A DNA stretch of 64,000 nt, taken from Sinomonas atrocyanea. Its GTDB lineage: Bacteria; Actinomycetota; Actinomycetes; Actinomycetales; Micrococcaceae. Of this stretch, positions 25,505 through 34,321 are shown one piece after another (positions within the stretch are counted from its first letter, which is position 1; every line of letters starts with the position of its first letter). A model generated the notes under the pieces. That model was given only the letters and a program-made list of their open reading frames with translations, had not been told where the DNA came from and did not search any database. The stretch covers positions 3,782,001-3,846,000 of the forward strand of contig NZ_CP014518.1 of assembly GCF_001577305.1 (NCBI RefSeq), given 5' to 3'. A program made the translations under genes and the position numbers.

Positions 25505-25590
25505 CATGCGGCCGGTCCGGCCTGCGGCTGGGCTGAAACACGGCTGGACTGGCGCACGGCTGGACTGGCGCACGGCTGGACTGGCGCACG
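25482..25590. repeat. Duplicated 3' gene end and 16-bp tandem repeats
   Basis: The last 23 bases of the CAP gene including TGA (25482-25504) are repeated at 25514-25536. Three 16-bp units CACGGCTGGACTGGCG (25539-25586) and a partial fourth follow. No gene in this short gap. Confidence 0.85.
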
Positions 25591-25619
25591 GCTGCGCGCG
25601 GGCTGCTGCCGCGCAGGGG

Positions 25620-26051
25620 CTACCGCTCGAGCGCAGCCTTGAGGTTTTCGAGCTGGGCGACCTCTTGGTCCATCGTCTTCTGCACCATGGCGCCCATGAG
25701 CTTGAGGAATCCGGTCGGCTCGAGGGAAAGGGCGAAGGAGACCTTGGTCCCGCCCGGCTCCGGCCTCAGGAGGAACACGCCGCGCGGCCGGGCGGGACCG
25801 GCGATGACGTGGAAGCGGAGCACTTCCCCGGGGCGGGCCTCGGTGATCTCGTAGTCGCCGTCGATCTCATGGCCGCCCGGACCGGCGATCCGCTGCGAGT
25901 ACACCGCGCCCTCGCGGCCCGCGGGCCCCGAGGCGTGGGCGACGGAGCGGACGCCCGGGCGCCACACGGTGTTGTTCAGGCCGTCCGCCAGGAACGCGTA
26001 GACGTCCTCGGGGGTGCGCCGGACCAGGACGGAGTATTCGGCCGCTGCCAT
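25620..26051 (-). CDS. SRPBCC family protein
   Basis: 143-aa soluble START-like fold protein: VLVRRTPEDVYAFLADGLNNTVWRPGV at the N-terminus, a central beta sheet (YEITEARPGEVLRFHV), and a C-terminal long helix (LMGAMVQKTMDQEVAQLENL). The family binds hydrophobic ligands; ligand unknown here. It shares the strand with the membrane protein 18 bp upstream and may be co-transcribed. Confidence 0.8.
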   Translation of the reverse strand: MAAAEYSVLVRRTPEDVYAFLADGLNNTVWRPGVRSVAHASGPAGREGAVYSQRIAGPGGHEIDGDYEITEARPGEVLRFHVIAGPARPRGVFLLRPEPGGTKVSFALSLEPTGFLKLMGAMVQKTMDQEVAQLENLKAALER

Positions 26052-26069
26052 GGGCGAACGCTAGGCCGA

Positions 26070-26639
26070 TCAGCTGGGATTCGGCTGGGAGCCGGCTGAG
26101 GCATCCGAGGCGCCGGGGGCCCTACGGCGGAGCTCCTCGCGCAGCTCTGCCCGCCGCTTCGGGGACATGAACGCGGCGCGCATGTGGTCGTTGGTGAGCA
26201 CGTCCGCCACGCCGATCATGAGCACGGCGAAGACGATCTGCTCCACAACCATCCAGTAGGGGTAGAGGCCCGGGATCGTGGCGACGACGAGGGAGACGAC
26301 GGGGAAGATCTGGCTGAACAGGCGCAGGCGCTGGTAGCCCCAGTAGTAGCCGTGGCGGGCGCGCCAGGCGAAGAAGAACAGCGTCAGGGTCATCAGGAGC
26401 ACCACGACGCCGCGGAACCACGCCGCGAATCCGACGTCCGTGCCGCCGGCTTGCAGCACGACGGCGATGGCCACCGCTGCGATCCCCACGGCGACCTCGG
26501 CGAGGAGGATCCAGTAGACCCACTGGAACGCCCGCTGGGTCTTGGGGTGCTCGAGTTCGTGCCGGTCCACGATGAAGTGGCCGTGGCGGCCGCCGAAGGT
26601 CCTGTCAATGTCGACGCCGAGGATGCGCAGTTCAGGCAT
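26070..26639 (-). CDS. Predicted four-helix membrane protein
   Basis: 189 aa, not recognised. Soluble N-terminus (residues 1-35), then helices about 40-65, 75-95, 110-130 and 135-155, and a charged C-terminal tail with MSPKRRAELREELRRR. No catalytic motif seen. The gene lies 72 bp from the APC permease on the same strand. Confidence 0.65.
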   Translation of the reverse strand: MPELRILGVDIDRTFGGRHGHFIVDRHELEHPKTQRAFQWVYWILLAEVAVGIAAVAIAVVLQAGGTDVGFAAWFRGVVVLLMTLTLFFFAWRARHGYYWGYQRLRLFSQIFPVVSLVVATIPGLYPYWMVVEQIVFAVLMIGVADVLTNDHMRAAFMSPKRRAELREELRRRAPGASDASAGSQPNPS

Positions 26640-26711
26640 GGCATCAACGCTAGCGCCGTGGACTGTGGGGAGGCTGGGCCGCGCGCCGCCCTCGGCCCGA
26701 TCCCTGCGACG

Positions 26712-27968
26712 TCACCCTGTACGCGCGGCGCCCCGACGTCCCCGCGCACTCCACAGCGCCGCGCCGGCACCGAGCGCCGCGGGCCACGCGAGGTACCACC
26801 CGCAGGTCGCGGCGATCGCCGCGACGGCGGCGAGCCCCGCGGCCGCGACGGCGCGCTGCCCGCGTCCGGGCAGGAGGCGGAGCGCCGCGGCGAGCCCGGC
26901 GACGTACACGGAGACGATCGCCGCGGTCACCAACCGGACGAGCACCTCGGTCGTGTCCGTTCCGGCCCCGAGGACCCCGAGCCCCGCCGTGCTCAGCGCC
27001 GTCACGGCCACCAGCGCGTTCCGTCCCCGCCCGAACCACCGCGGCAGCGACCCCGTCTGCCCGAGGGACCGGCCCAGCTCGGCGGCGCCGGTCGCGTAGC
27101 TCGTGAGGGTGCCGACCGTGAGCACGACGGCGAGCGCCGCCGTGAGCGCCTCGCCCACCGGGCCGAGGGCATACCCGAGCAGGGCTGCGAGCGGCGCATC
27201 GCCGCCGGCGGCGTCCCCGAGCGCGAGCACGGACACGGTGGCGAAGGCGAGGTAGAGGGTGCCGACCAGGGCCAGCGCGAGCGCCGTCACCACCCCGAGG
27301 TCACGCTCGGGGTTCCGGAACTGGCCGCCGAGGTAGCTCATCGCCTCCCAGCCGGCGAAGGCCCAGACGATCAGCGCCGCGGACGGCGCCACGGCGCTCC
27401 AGCCGTGTGCCGCGAACGGCTCGAGCCGGCTCGCGTCGGCCCGCGTCAGGCCGGCCGCGACGGCGAGGATCACCACCGCGAGGATCGTGCCAGCCAGGAC
27501 CAGCTGGATCGTCGAGGACGTCCGCACTCCCGCCCAGACCGCCCCGAGCACCGCGGCAGTGATGCCGCCGGCCGCGGCCAGGGCCGCCCAGCGCGGGGCC
27601 CCCAGGGCGTGCGCCGCGTACTGTCCCGCGAACAGGGCGGACGCGGGGATCCCGAACGGGATCGTGAGATAGAACCACCAGCCCGACGCGGTGGCCCAGT
27701 AGTCGCCGAAGGCGCGCCGGACGTAGGTCGACACTCCCCCGGCATCCGGCAGCCTCCGCCCGAGGGAGGCGAAGGTCCACGCGATCGGCACCGAGGCCAG
27801 CACGAGCCCCGCCCACGCGAGCAGGCTCGCCGGCCCCGCAGCCCGGTAGGACAGCGCGGGGAGGGCGATCACCCCGGTCCCCAGGACCGCTCCGAGGTAG
27901 TACGCGAGGCTCCGGACCCGGCCGAGGGTTCCGGCTGCGGCAGTGGGGGCTGCGGTGTCGGCGCTCAT
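26712..27968 (-). CDS. APC-superfamily amino acid permease
   Basis: 418-aa membrane protein with about 12 helices. The first helix GAVLGTGVIALPALSYRAAGPASLL carries the GxG(V/I) motif of APC transporters; AFAGWEAMSYLGGQFRNPERDLG is the conserved helix 6 region. Likely YjeH-like exporter or permease; substrate unknown. ATG at 27968 preferred: the 26 extra residues upstream lie in the divergent promoter region. Divergently paired, 71 bp, with a GlxA-type regulator that probably controls it. Confidence 0.88.
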   Translation of the reverse strand: MSADTAAPTAAAGTLGRVRSLAYYLGAVLGTGVIALPALSYRAAGPASLLAWAGLVLASVPIAWTFASLGRRLPDAGGVSTYVRRAFGDYWATASGWWFYLTIPFGIPASALFAGQYAAHALGAPRWAALAAAGGITAAVLGAVWAGVRTSSTIQLVLAGTILAVVILAVAAGLTRADASRLEPFAAHGWSAVAPSAALIVWAFAGWEAMSYLGGQFRNPERDLGVVTALALALVGTLYLAFATVSVLALGDAAGGDAPLAALLGYALGPVGEALTAALAVVLTVGTLTSYATGAAELGRSLGQTGSLPRWFGRGRNALVAVTALSTAGLGVLGAGTDTTEVLVRLVTAAIVSVYVAGLAAALRLLPGRGQRAVAAAGLAAVAAIAATCGWYLAWPAALGAGAALWSARGRRGAARTG

Positions 27969-28039
27969 GCACCCCACGTTAGGAATCCGGGCTGCGGCCG
28001 ACGAGTGCGAACCGTGCCGCACAGCGCTAGATTTGTGCC

Positions 28040-29029
28040 ATGGCACCGAGCCCAGCGTCGCCGACCGCCCACCGCGTGGGCCTCGTCCTGACGGACAACC
28101 TGCCGATCTTCGAGCTCGCGGTGCCCTGCGAGGTGTTCGGCATCGCCCGTCCGGACCTCCACGACCCGTGGTACGAGCTCACCATGGTGCGCGGCGAGCC
28201 CGGCGAGATCGCGACGGCGGCCGGCCTCGCGCCGTCGTCCGCCGCACCGCTCGCGGCGCTGCGGGAGATGGACACGATCGTGGTCCCCGCCTGCGAGCGC
28301 AGCCTCCAGGTGGGCCGCGCCGCGCAGGAGCCGCTGCTGGCCGAACTCCGTGCGGCGGCCGGGCGCGGGGCGAGGATCGCGTCGCTGTGCTCGGGGGCGT
28401 ACCTGCTGGCCCAGGCCGGGCTCCTCGACGGGCGGGACGCGACGACCCACTGGATGAACTGGGAGGACTTCGAGGCGTCCTTCCCGCGGGTCAGGCTCCG
28501 ACGGGACCTCCTCCTCACCTCGGACGCCGGCGTCTACACGAGCGCGGGCACGGCCGCCGGCATCGAGCTGTGCCTGCAGCTCGTGCGCGAGGACTTCGGG
28601 GACGCCGTCGCGGCGAGCGTGGCGCGGCGCATGGTGGTGGTCGAGCGGCGCGGCGCGGCGCAGTCCGAGTACCTCGAGTCGGTCGCGCGGCCGCTGGCCC
28701 CGGATCCCCTCCGCCATGCGATGGACTGGGCCGAAAAGAACCTGCACGCGCCGATCCGTCCCGATGCGATGGCCCGCCGCGCGCGGATGAGCCGCCGCAC
28801 CTTCTACCGGCGGTTCGAGGCGGCCGCCGGCACGTCGCCGTCGCAGTGGCTGCTCGAGCGGCGCATCGACTCGGCGCGGCGGCTCCTGGAGGAGACCGAC
28901 CTGCCCGTCGAGCGGGTCGCGGAGCGCGCCGGGGTCGGCTCCGCGGCGAACCTGCGCGCGCACTTCGCGCGGATCGTGGGGATGCCGCCCTCCGCCTACC
29001 GCGAGGCGCGGCGCCGCGGGGCCGCCTGA
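28040..29029 (+). CDS. GlxA-family transcriptional regulator (DJ-1/PfpI + AraC HTH)
   Basis: 329 aa. N-terminal DJ-1/PfpI-like domain (residues about 12-180) with VVPACERS and IASLCSGAYLLAQAGLLDGRDATTHW, the cysteine elbow region; C-terminal AraC-type double HTH from about 225 (MARRARMSRRTFYRRFEAAAGTSPSQWL, VERVAERAGVGSAANLRAHFARIVGMPPSAYR). The ATG lies 6 nt after TAGATT (28028-28033), so leaderless. Divergent from the permease, its likely target. Confidence 0.92.
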   Translation: MAPSPASPTAHRVGLVLTDNLPIFELAVPCEVFGIARPDLHDPWYELTMVRGEPGEIATAAGLAPSSAAPLAALREMDTIVVPACERSLQVGRAAQEPLLAELRAAAGRGARIASLCSGAYLLAQAGLLDGRDATTHWMNWEDFEASFPRVRLRRDLLLTSDAGVYTSAGTAAGIELCLQLVREDFGDAVAASVARRMVVVERRGAAQSEYLESVARPLAPDPLRHAMDWAEKNLHAPIRPDAMARRARMSRRTFYRRFEAAAGTSPSQWLLERRIDSARRLLEETDLPVERVAERAGVGSAANLRAHFARIVGMPPSAYREARRRGAA

Positions 29030-29154
29030 GGCGTCCGGCCTGCCCTCCCCGGGACCGGCCCGCGCCGCCCGCTGGGGGCGCAGCGCGTCGCCGGCAAAGG
29101 TGCGCGGAGCACCCGCGCGCGTGTTGTAAGCTGGGTGAAGCCCTTCGGGGCCAC

Positions 29155-29225
29155 GCGGCCGTAGCTCAATGGCAGAGCGCTCGCTTCCCAAGCCAGATAC
29201 GCGGGTTCGATTCCCGTCGGCCGCT
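29155..29225 (+). tRNA. tRNA-Gly (CCC)
   Basis: 71 nt. Acceptor stem GCGGCCG/CGGCCGC perfect, D arm GCTC/GAGC, T arm GCGGG-TTCGATT-CCCGT. Anticodon loop TTCCCAA (29185-29191) gives anticodon CCC, reading GGG. The anticodon stem CTCGC/GCCAG has a C-C mismatch at position 29:41 (29182 with 29194). CCA is not encoded. Confidence 0.93.
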
Positions 29226-29232
29226 CTCTTCC

Positions 29233-29261
29233 GCCCCTGGTCCACTGGACCGGGGGCTTTT
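29233..29261 (+). terminator. Intrinsic terminator of tRNA-Gly
   Basis: 11-bp stem GCCCCTGGTCC / GGACCGGGGGC with a 3-nt loop followed by TTTT; the only classic U-tailed terminator seen in the window. Confidence 0.9.
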
Positions 29262-29310
29262 CCGTGCCTGCCGCACGCCGCTCCCGGCGGCGGGCGGGGT
29301 GCACGCGGAA

Positions 29311-29362
29311 GGCGGCAGGCCGGCGTCGTCCGCGAGCGGATGCACGACGCCGGCCTGCCGCC
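29311..29362. terminator. GCACGACGCCGGCC hairpin downstream of MFS exporter
   Basis: 19-bp stem GGCGGCAGGCCGGCGTCGT / ACGACGCCGGCCTGCCGCC with a 14-nt loop, built from two inverted motif copies. Lies 15 bp past the stop of the MFS gene on the minus strand. No U tract. Confidence 0.65.
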
Positions 29363-29376
29363 TCGGGCGGTCCGGC

Positions 29377-30708
29377 TCACTCCGCCGGGCGCCTCCGGAG
29401 CCAGAGCGCGAGCCCGAACGCGGCGACGGCCGGCACCGCGCCGGAGACGAGCATGGCCAGGTGGGCGCCGAGGTGCTCGGCGAGAGCGCCGAGCAGGGGG
29501 CCGCCGAGGGCCTGTCCGCCGATGAGGACCATCGTGTACAGGCTCATGACCCGCCCGCGGATGCCCACGTTGGCGCTCGTCTGCACCATCTGGTTGGCCG
29601 AGGTCAGGAAGGTGAGCGCGCAGAACCCGGAGACCGCGACGAGCGCGCAGAACAGCGGCAGCGAGGGCGCGAACGCGGCGGCCGCGAGCATCGCGCCGTA
29701 CAGCCCCGCGCCGCCCACCACGGTGCGCAGCCGCAGCTGCAGGCGGCGGGCCGAGGCGATCGCGCCAGTGAGCGCCCCGACGGCGACCATGGTGTTGAGC
29801 AGCCCGTACCCGCTCGCGCCCACGGCGAAGACGTGGTCGGCGTAGGCCGCGAGCAGCACCGGCAGGCTCATCGCGAAGAGGGAGACCACGCCGGCCATGA
29901 CCCAGGGCCAGCGGATGGTGGGCTTGCGCCACGCGTAGGCCACGGCCTCGCGGAGCATACCGCGTGCGGCCGGGGTGGGCGGGGCGACCACGAGCTGGTC
30001 CTTGCGCAGGAGCGAGAGCATCACGGCGGTGCCGCAGCATGCGAACGCGTTGACCACGAACGCCCAGCCGCCGCCCACGGCCGTGAGGAGCCAGCCGGCA
30101 ACGGCCGGGCCGATGAGGGCCCCGAGCTGGAAGTTGGTCGAATTGACGCTGATGGCGTTGCGGAGGTACCTGGGGCCCACGAGCTCGTTGACGAACACCT
30201 GGCGCGCGGGCTGGTCGAGCACGGTCACGAGGCCCAGCACGAGGGCGATGCCGTAGACGTGCCACACGGCGAGGGCCCCGGTGAGCGCGAGCGTGCCGAG
30301 CCCCGCCGCGCACGTGGCAGCTCCCAGGGCGCAGATCTGCAGGAGACGCCGCTTGGAGAACCGGTCGGCGACGAGGCCGCCCCAGGGCCCGAGCAGGAGC
30401 ACGGGCGCGAACTGCAGCGCGACGGTGACGCCCACGGCCGTGACCGAGCCCGAGAGCTGGAGGACGAGCCAGTCCTGGGCGATGCGCTGCATCCACAGCG
30501 CGACGACGGCCACGAAGTGCGCGGCGGCGAACATCCGGAAGTTCGGGACGCTGAGGGAGATGAACGTGTGCCGCCACGGCAGGCGCTCCGCGGCCACGGC
30601 GAGGGGCCCGGTGGGCGGGAACGCAGGGCGGGAGGGCTGGGAGAAGGCGGCGAGGGAGGGCTGGGGTTCCGAGCTGGCTGAGGGCAGGGCTGGGCTGGGC
30701 GAGGTCAC
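29377..30708 (-). CDS. MFS transporter (MFS_3/EntS-like)
   Basis: 443-aa membrane protein with about 12 helices after a Pro/Ser-rich N-terminal tail of about 45 residues. PNFRMFAAAHFVAVVALWMQRIAQDWLVLQLSGSVTAVGV and the A-motif GGLVADRFSKRR, followed by LDQPARQVFVNELVGPRYLRNAISVNS, are typical of the EntS-like exporter branch. Substrate unknown. GTG start. Divergent from the LysR regulator, 138 bp apart. Confidence 0.88.
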   Translation of the reverse strand: MTSPSPALPSASSEPQPSLAAFSQPSRPAFPPTGPLAVAAERLPWRHTFISLSVPNFRMFAAAHFVAVVALWMQRIAQDWLVLQLSGSVTAVGVTVALQFAPVLLLGPWGGLVADRFSKRRLLQICALGAATCAAGLGTLALTGALAVWHVYGIALVLGLVTVLDQPARQVFVNELVGPRYLRNAISVNSTNFQLGALIGPAVAGWLLTAVGGGWAFVVNAFACCGTAVMLSLLRKDQLVVAPPTPAARGMLREAVAYAWRKPTIRWPWVMAGVVSLFAMSLPVLLAAYADHVFAVGASGYGLLNTMVAVGALTGAIASARRLQLRLRTVVGGAGLYGAMLAAAAFAPSLPLFCALVAVSGFCALTFLTSANQMVQTSANVGIRGRVMSLYTMVLIGGQALGGPLLGALAEHLGAHLAMLVSGAVPAVAAFGLALWLRRRPAE

Positions 30709-30810
30709 GGAAGAGTCCTGGTTTCGTTCGGGAGGGCCGGTGTCGATCGACTCCTTCCACCGTAGGCTCGGCGCGAGGGATTGTGGAAGGCTATTTCCTC
30801 TCTAACTGCT

Positions 30811-30825
30811 ATTGCGTTCCGCAAT
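30811..30825. promoter_or_regulatory. LysR-type operator (T-N11-A)
   Basis: ATTGCG-TTC-CGCAAT, a perfect 6-bp inverted repeat with a 3-bp spacer and the T-N11-A spacing of LysR boxes, located between the divergent LysR and MFS genes. Confidence 0.65.
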
Positions 30826-30846
30826 GTGCGGGCGGAGGATGGCCCC

Positions 30847-31710
30847 ATGCCCGCCCCCACCTTCGACCCCGCCCACCTGCGCAGCTTCCTCGCGGTCGCC
30901 GAGCACCTGAGCTTCACGCTCGCGGCCGAGCGGCTCGGCCTGGCCCAGCCGACCGTCAGCCAGCACGTTGCCAAGCTCGAGAAGGCCGCGGGCCGGATGC
31001 TCCTCGTGCGGGACACGCACGGCGTCCGGCTCACGGACAACGGCGACGCGATGGCCGGCTTCGCCCGCGCCATCCTCGCGGCGCACGACGACGCCGCGCG
31101 CTACTTCCGGGGCGAGGCCATGCGCGGGCGCCTGCGCTTCGGCACGGCGGACGACCTCGCCATCACGGGCCTGCCGAAGATCCTGCGGGAGTTCCGCCGC
31201 GCGTACCCCCAGCTCAACCTCGAGCTCACGGTGAGCCAGAGCGACGACCTCTACCGCCGCCTCAAGGCCGGCCAGCTGGACCTCGTGTTCATCAAGTGGG
31301 TGGCCGGGGCCCAGGACGGCACGGTGGTGCGGCACGACTCGTTCTCCTGGGTCGGCGTCGAGCAGACCGCCCTCGATCCCGCAGACCCCGTGCCCCTCGT
31401 CGTCTACCCGGCCCCGAGCCTGTCACGGAGCCTGGCGATCCAGGCGCTCGAGGCCAGCGGGCGGACCTGGAAGGTCACGTGCAGCACGAAGCAGATCGCC
31501 GGCGTGCTGGCGGCCATCCGTGCCGGCCTGGGCGTGGGCGTCATGCCCACCACCCTCGTCCCCGACGACCTCGCGGTCATCACCCACCGCTTCGACCTGC
31601 CGCCGGTCGGGGACGTCGACTTCACCCTCATCCGCAATCCGCTGGCGAACTCGGCGGCCGCCGACGCGCTCACCGATGCGATCCTCGGCCGCGTCCTGAG
31701 CCGCAGCTGA
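30847..31710 (+). CDS. LysR-family transcriptional regulator
   Basis: 287 aa. N-terminal winged helix (FDPAHLRSFLAVAEHLSFTLAAERLGLAQPTVSQHVAKLEKAAGRMLL) then the periplasmic-binding-like effector domain from about residue 88 (GRLRFGTADDLAITGLPKILREFRRAYP). ATG at 30847 has GGAGG 8 nt upstream, better than the start at 30781. Probably regulates the divergent MFS exporter. Downstream panD has its own promoter. Confidence 0.92.
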   Translation: MPAPTFDPAHLRSFLAVAEHLSFTLAAERLGLAQPTVSQHVAKLEKAAGRMLLVRDTHGVRLTDNGDAMAGFARAILAAHDDAARYFRGEAMRGRLRFGTADDLAITGLPKILREFRRAYPQLNLELTVSQSDDLYRRLKAGQLDLVFIKWVAGAQDGTVVRHDSFSWVGVEQTALDPADPVPLVVYPAPSLSRSLAIQALEASGRTWKVTCSTKQIAGVLAAIRAGLGVGVMPTTLVPDDLAVITHRFDLPPVGDVDFTLIRNPLANSAAADALTDAILGRVLSRS

Positions 31711-31787
31711 GGCGGCCCCGGGCGCCAGCGGGATGCGGTGACGCATCCCACAGTGCGCCCGGGACGCACGGAGTAGAATCGAGGGCG

Positions 31788-32213
31788 ATGAACCGCACAC
31801 TGTTCAAGTCCAAGATCCACCGCGCCACGGTCACGCACGCTGACCTCCACTATGTGGGCTCGGTGACGATCGACCTTGACCTGCTCGAGGCAGCGGACAT
31901 CCTGCCCGGCGAGCTCGTGTCCATCGTCGACATCACCAACGGCGCCCGCCTCGAGACGTACACCATCGCGGGCGAGCGCGGCTCCGGCGTCATCGGGATC
32001 AACGGCGCAGCGGCGCACCTCATCCACGAGGGCGATCTGGTCATCCTCATCACGTACGCCTCGATGAGCGACGACGAGGCGCGCGAGTTCGTGCCCACCG
32101 TGGTCCACGTGGACGCGGACAACCGCATCGTCGAGCTCGGCACGGACCCCGCCGAGGGCCACGGCCCCGGCATGCTGCGCCCGCCGTTCGCGATCCAGGC
32201 GCACCTGAACTAG
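31788..32213 (+). CDS. panD: Aspartate 1-decarboxylase
   Basis: 141-aa pyruvoyl enzyme proenzyme that makes beta-alanine for pantothenate. The self-cleavage site is Gly24-Ser25 in HYVGSVTID; Lys9 and Tyr-containing YTIAGERGSGVIGINGAAAH are conserved. Length and sequence are normal for the family. TAGAAT (31774-31779) lies 8 nt before the ATG, so the transcript may be leaderless or nearly so. No other pan genes nearby. Confidence 0.96.
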   Translation: MNRTLFKSKIHRATVTHADLHYVGSVTIDLDLLEAADILPGELVSIVDITNGARLETYTIAGERGSGVIGINGAAAHLIHEGDLVILITYASMSDDEAREFVPTVVHVDADNRIVELGTDPAEGHGPGMLRPPFAIQAHLN

Positions 32214-32252
32214 TTCGCAGGCGCAGCCTGGGGCGGGCGTTAGGCTGAGGCC

Positions 32253-32318
32253 GTGCCCCTCTGCAACCGTTTGCCGACCCGTTTGCCGACCTGCCGCCTG
32301 GGCAGCCGCCCATGCTAG
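32253..32318 (+). CDS. Short upstream ORF overlapping the AEC transporter start
   Basis: 21-codon frame (reads MPLCNRLPTRLPTCRLGSRPC, GTG start) beginning 6 nt after a TAGGCT box (32241-32246), the same spacing as the leaderless genes in this window. Its TAG (32316-32318) overlaps the AEC start ATG (32312). It holds three Cys codons, one directly before the stop. Could be a regulatory leader peptide or a coupling device; no homology known to me. Confidence 0.4.
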   Translation: MPLCNRLPTRLPTCRLGSRPC

Positions 32319-33247
32319 GCGTGCTCGAGGGGTTCGCCGTCGTCTGGGCGATCATCGGCGTCGGATGGTTCTGTGCCCGGCGACGGATCCTCGGCGAGGG
32401 CGCACAGGCCGTCCTGAGCCGGCTGTCCTTCTTCGTCGCGAGCCCCGCGCTCCTCCTCGAGACTCTCGCGCACTCGGACCTGCGGGCCGTGTTCTCCACG
32501 CACCTGCTCGTCATCGCCGTCAGCTCGACCGCGATCGGGATCGTCTCCCTCGTCGTCTTCAGGTGGCTGAGGGGCCGCAGCACGCCCGAGGCCCTCATCG
32601 CCTCCATGAGCGCCTCCGTCGCGAACTCGGGCAACCTGGGCATCCCGATCTCGGTGTTCGTCCTCGGAGACGCGAGCTTCGTGGCGCCGCTGCTGATCTT
32701 CCAGCTGGCCCTCTTCACGCCCTCGTACCTGCTCGTCCTCGACGGGACGACGGCGACCGCGAAGCCGGGGCTGGCCCGCGCGGCCCAGTTCGTGCTCCCC
32801 ATCGTGACGAACCCCAACATCATCGGATCCATGATCGGGCTCGTGCTGGCCGCGACCCACTGGACGCCGCCCGAGCTCATCATGCAGCCGATCCACCTGA
32901 TCGGCGGTGCCGCGATCCCCGCCATGCTCATGGCCTTCGGCATCTCGCTGCACGGCTCCCGGCCGCTGAGGGCGGACGAGGGCCGTCGCATCGACACCGC
33001 GCTCGCCTCGGTGCTCAAGGTCGTGGTCCACCCGTTCATCGCCTTCGCGTTCGCGCGCTTCGCCCTCGGCCTGGGCGGCCACGAGCTGTTCGCCGCCGTC
33101 GTGACGGCCGCGCTGCCGACCGCGCAGAACGTCTACATCGCGGCGCAGCGGTACCGGCACGGGATCGTGGTCGCGAAGGACACGGTGCTCATCACCACCG
33201 TGGTCGCCGTCCCCGCGATGGCCGTCATGGCGGCGCTGCTCTCCTGA
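32312..33247 (+). CDS. AEC (auxin efflux carrier) family transporter
   Basis: 311-aa membrane protein with about 10 helices in two halves, as in the bile/AEC fold. Family stretches are VVWAIIGVGWFCARRRIL, LSFFVASPALLLETLAHSD, SVANSGNLGIPISVFVLGD and a C-terminal AALPTAQNVYIAAQRYRHG. Bacterial AEC members move dicarboxylates or other organic acids; substrate unknown. No Shine-Dalgarno before ATG 32312, and a 21-codon ORF ends within its first codons, so translation may be coupled. Confidence 0.88.
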   Translation: MLGVLEGFAVVWAIIGVGWFCARRRILGEGAQAVLSRLSFFVASPALLLETLAHSDLRAVFSTHLLVIAVSSTAIGIVSLVVFRWLRGRSTPEALIASMSASVANSGNLGIPISVFVLGDASFVAPLLIFQLALFTPSYLLVLDGTTATAKPGLARAAQFVLPIVTNPNIIGSMIGLVLAATHWTPPELIMQPIHLIGGAAIPAMLMAFGISLHGSRPLRADEGRRIDTALASVLKVVVHPFIAFAFARFALGLGGHELFAAVVTAALPTAQNVYIAAQRYRHGIVVAKDTVLITTVVAVPAMAVMAALLS

Positions 33248-33306
33248 CCGCCGGCCACTGGGGGCTGTCCGCTGGGGGCCGCCCCCGGCGTTGGTAGGGT
33301 ATAGCG

Positions 33307-34296
33307 GTGCAGACCAGCCCCGCCCTCCTACGGACCGCTGCCGCCTGGCTGCTGGCGCTCGTGCTGGCCATCGTCGCCTCGGTGGTGGCGGTCACCGTCG
33401 TCAAGAACACCGCCGCCGGGCCCGCCGAGCCGGTGCGGGCCTACATCGATGCGCTCAGGGACGGTGACGGCGGCCTCGCCCTCGGGCTCCTGCACGCGAA
33501 GGTTCCCCCTGGGAGCGCGGCCGTGCTCAACGGCGCCCCGCTCAAGGACTCCATGAGCCGGGTGAAGGACCTCGCCTACGAGACCACGTCGTCCGACGGC
33601 GACCGCGCGGCCGTCACGGTCCGCTACAGCGTGGACGGGCAGGCCCACGAGACCAAGTTCTCGATCCAGCGCACCGGCACCGACTGGATCTTCTTCCCCC
33701 GCTGGTCCATCGCCCCGGGCACCCTGCCCACCATCGACGCGACGGTCGTGAACTCGACCCGCGCCACCCTCAATGGCGCCACGGTCAACATGCCGGGAGG
33801 CCACAACACCTTCCCCGTGTTCTTCCCGGGCTCCTATGTCGGGGCCCTCTCGGGGCAGCAGTTCGAGGCCGACCCGCGCTCCGTCGTCGTGTCCTCCCCC
33901 GGTACCGCCGTCCCCCTGAACCTTGCCACCAAGGCGACGCCGCAGCTCGTCTCGGCGATCGACACGAAGATCCATGGCTACCTGGACGACTGCGCCAAGA
34001 CCGCCACCCAGCAGCAGCGGCTCCAGCCCGACTGCCCCTTCTCCCTGGCGACCAACACCCGGATCCAGGACGGCACGATCGCGTGGTCGGTGTCCTCCTA
34101 CCCCAAGGTCTCGGTGGAGCCCTACCAGGGACACTGGGCCCTCGCCCCGCTCAAGGGCAGGGCGCACCTGAAGGCCACGGCGATCGACCTGTTCACCGGA
34201 GCGGCCTCGCCGCTGTCCGCAGACGTGGACTTCGATTTCGGGGCACGCCTCGACGTCTCGGACAGCGCCATCACGGTGACCCCGCAGCTCAAGTAG
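33307..34296 (+). CDS. Putative membrane-anchored secreted protein
   Basis: 329 aa, not recognised. A single N-terminal helix (AAWLLALVLAIVASVVAVTVV) with no lipobox Cys suggests an uncleaved anchor or signal peptide. The part after it (GPAEPVRAYIDALRDGDGGLALGLL) resembles the start of NTF2-like domains of surface proteins; the rest is beta-rich. GTG start 6 nt after TAGGGT (33295-33300), so leaderless. Ends 25 bp before the convergent DUF559 gene. Confidence 0.65.
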   Translation: MQTSPALLRTAAAWLLALVLAIVASVVAVTVVKNTAAGPAEPVRAYIDALRDGDGGLALGLLHAKVPPGSAAVLNGAPLKDSMSRVKDLAYETTSSDGDRAAVTVRYSVDGQAHETKFSIQRTGTDWIFFPRWSIAPGTLPTIDATVVNSTRATLNGATVNMPGGHNTFPVFFPGSYVGALSGQQFEADPRSVVVSSPGTAVPLNLATKATPQLVSAIDTKIHGYLDDCAKTATQQQRLQPDCPFSLATNTRIQDGTIAWSVSSYPKVSVEPYQGHWALAPLKGRAHLKATAIDLFTGAASPLSADVDFDFGARLDVSDSAITVTPQLK

Positions 34297-34321
34297 CGCC
34301 CCTGGCGGGGTGCGCAGCGCC

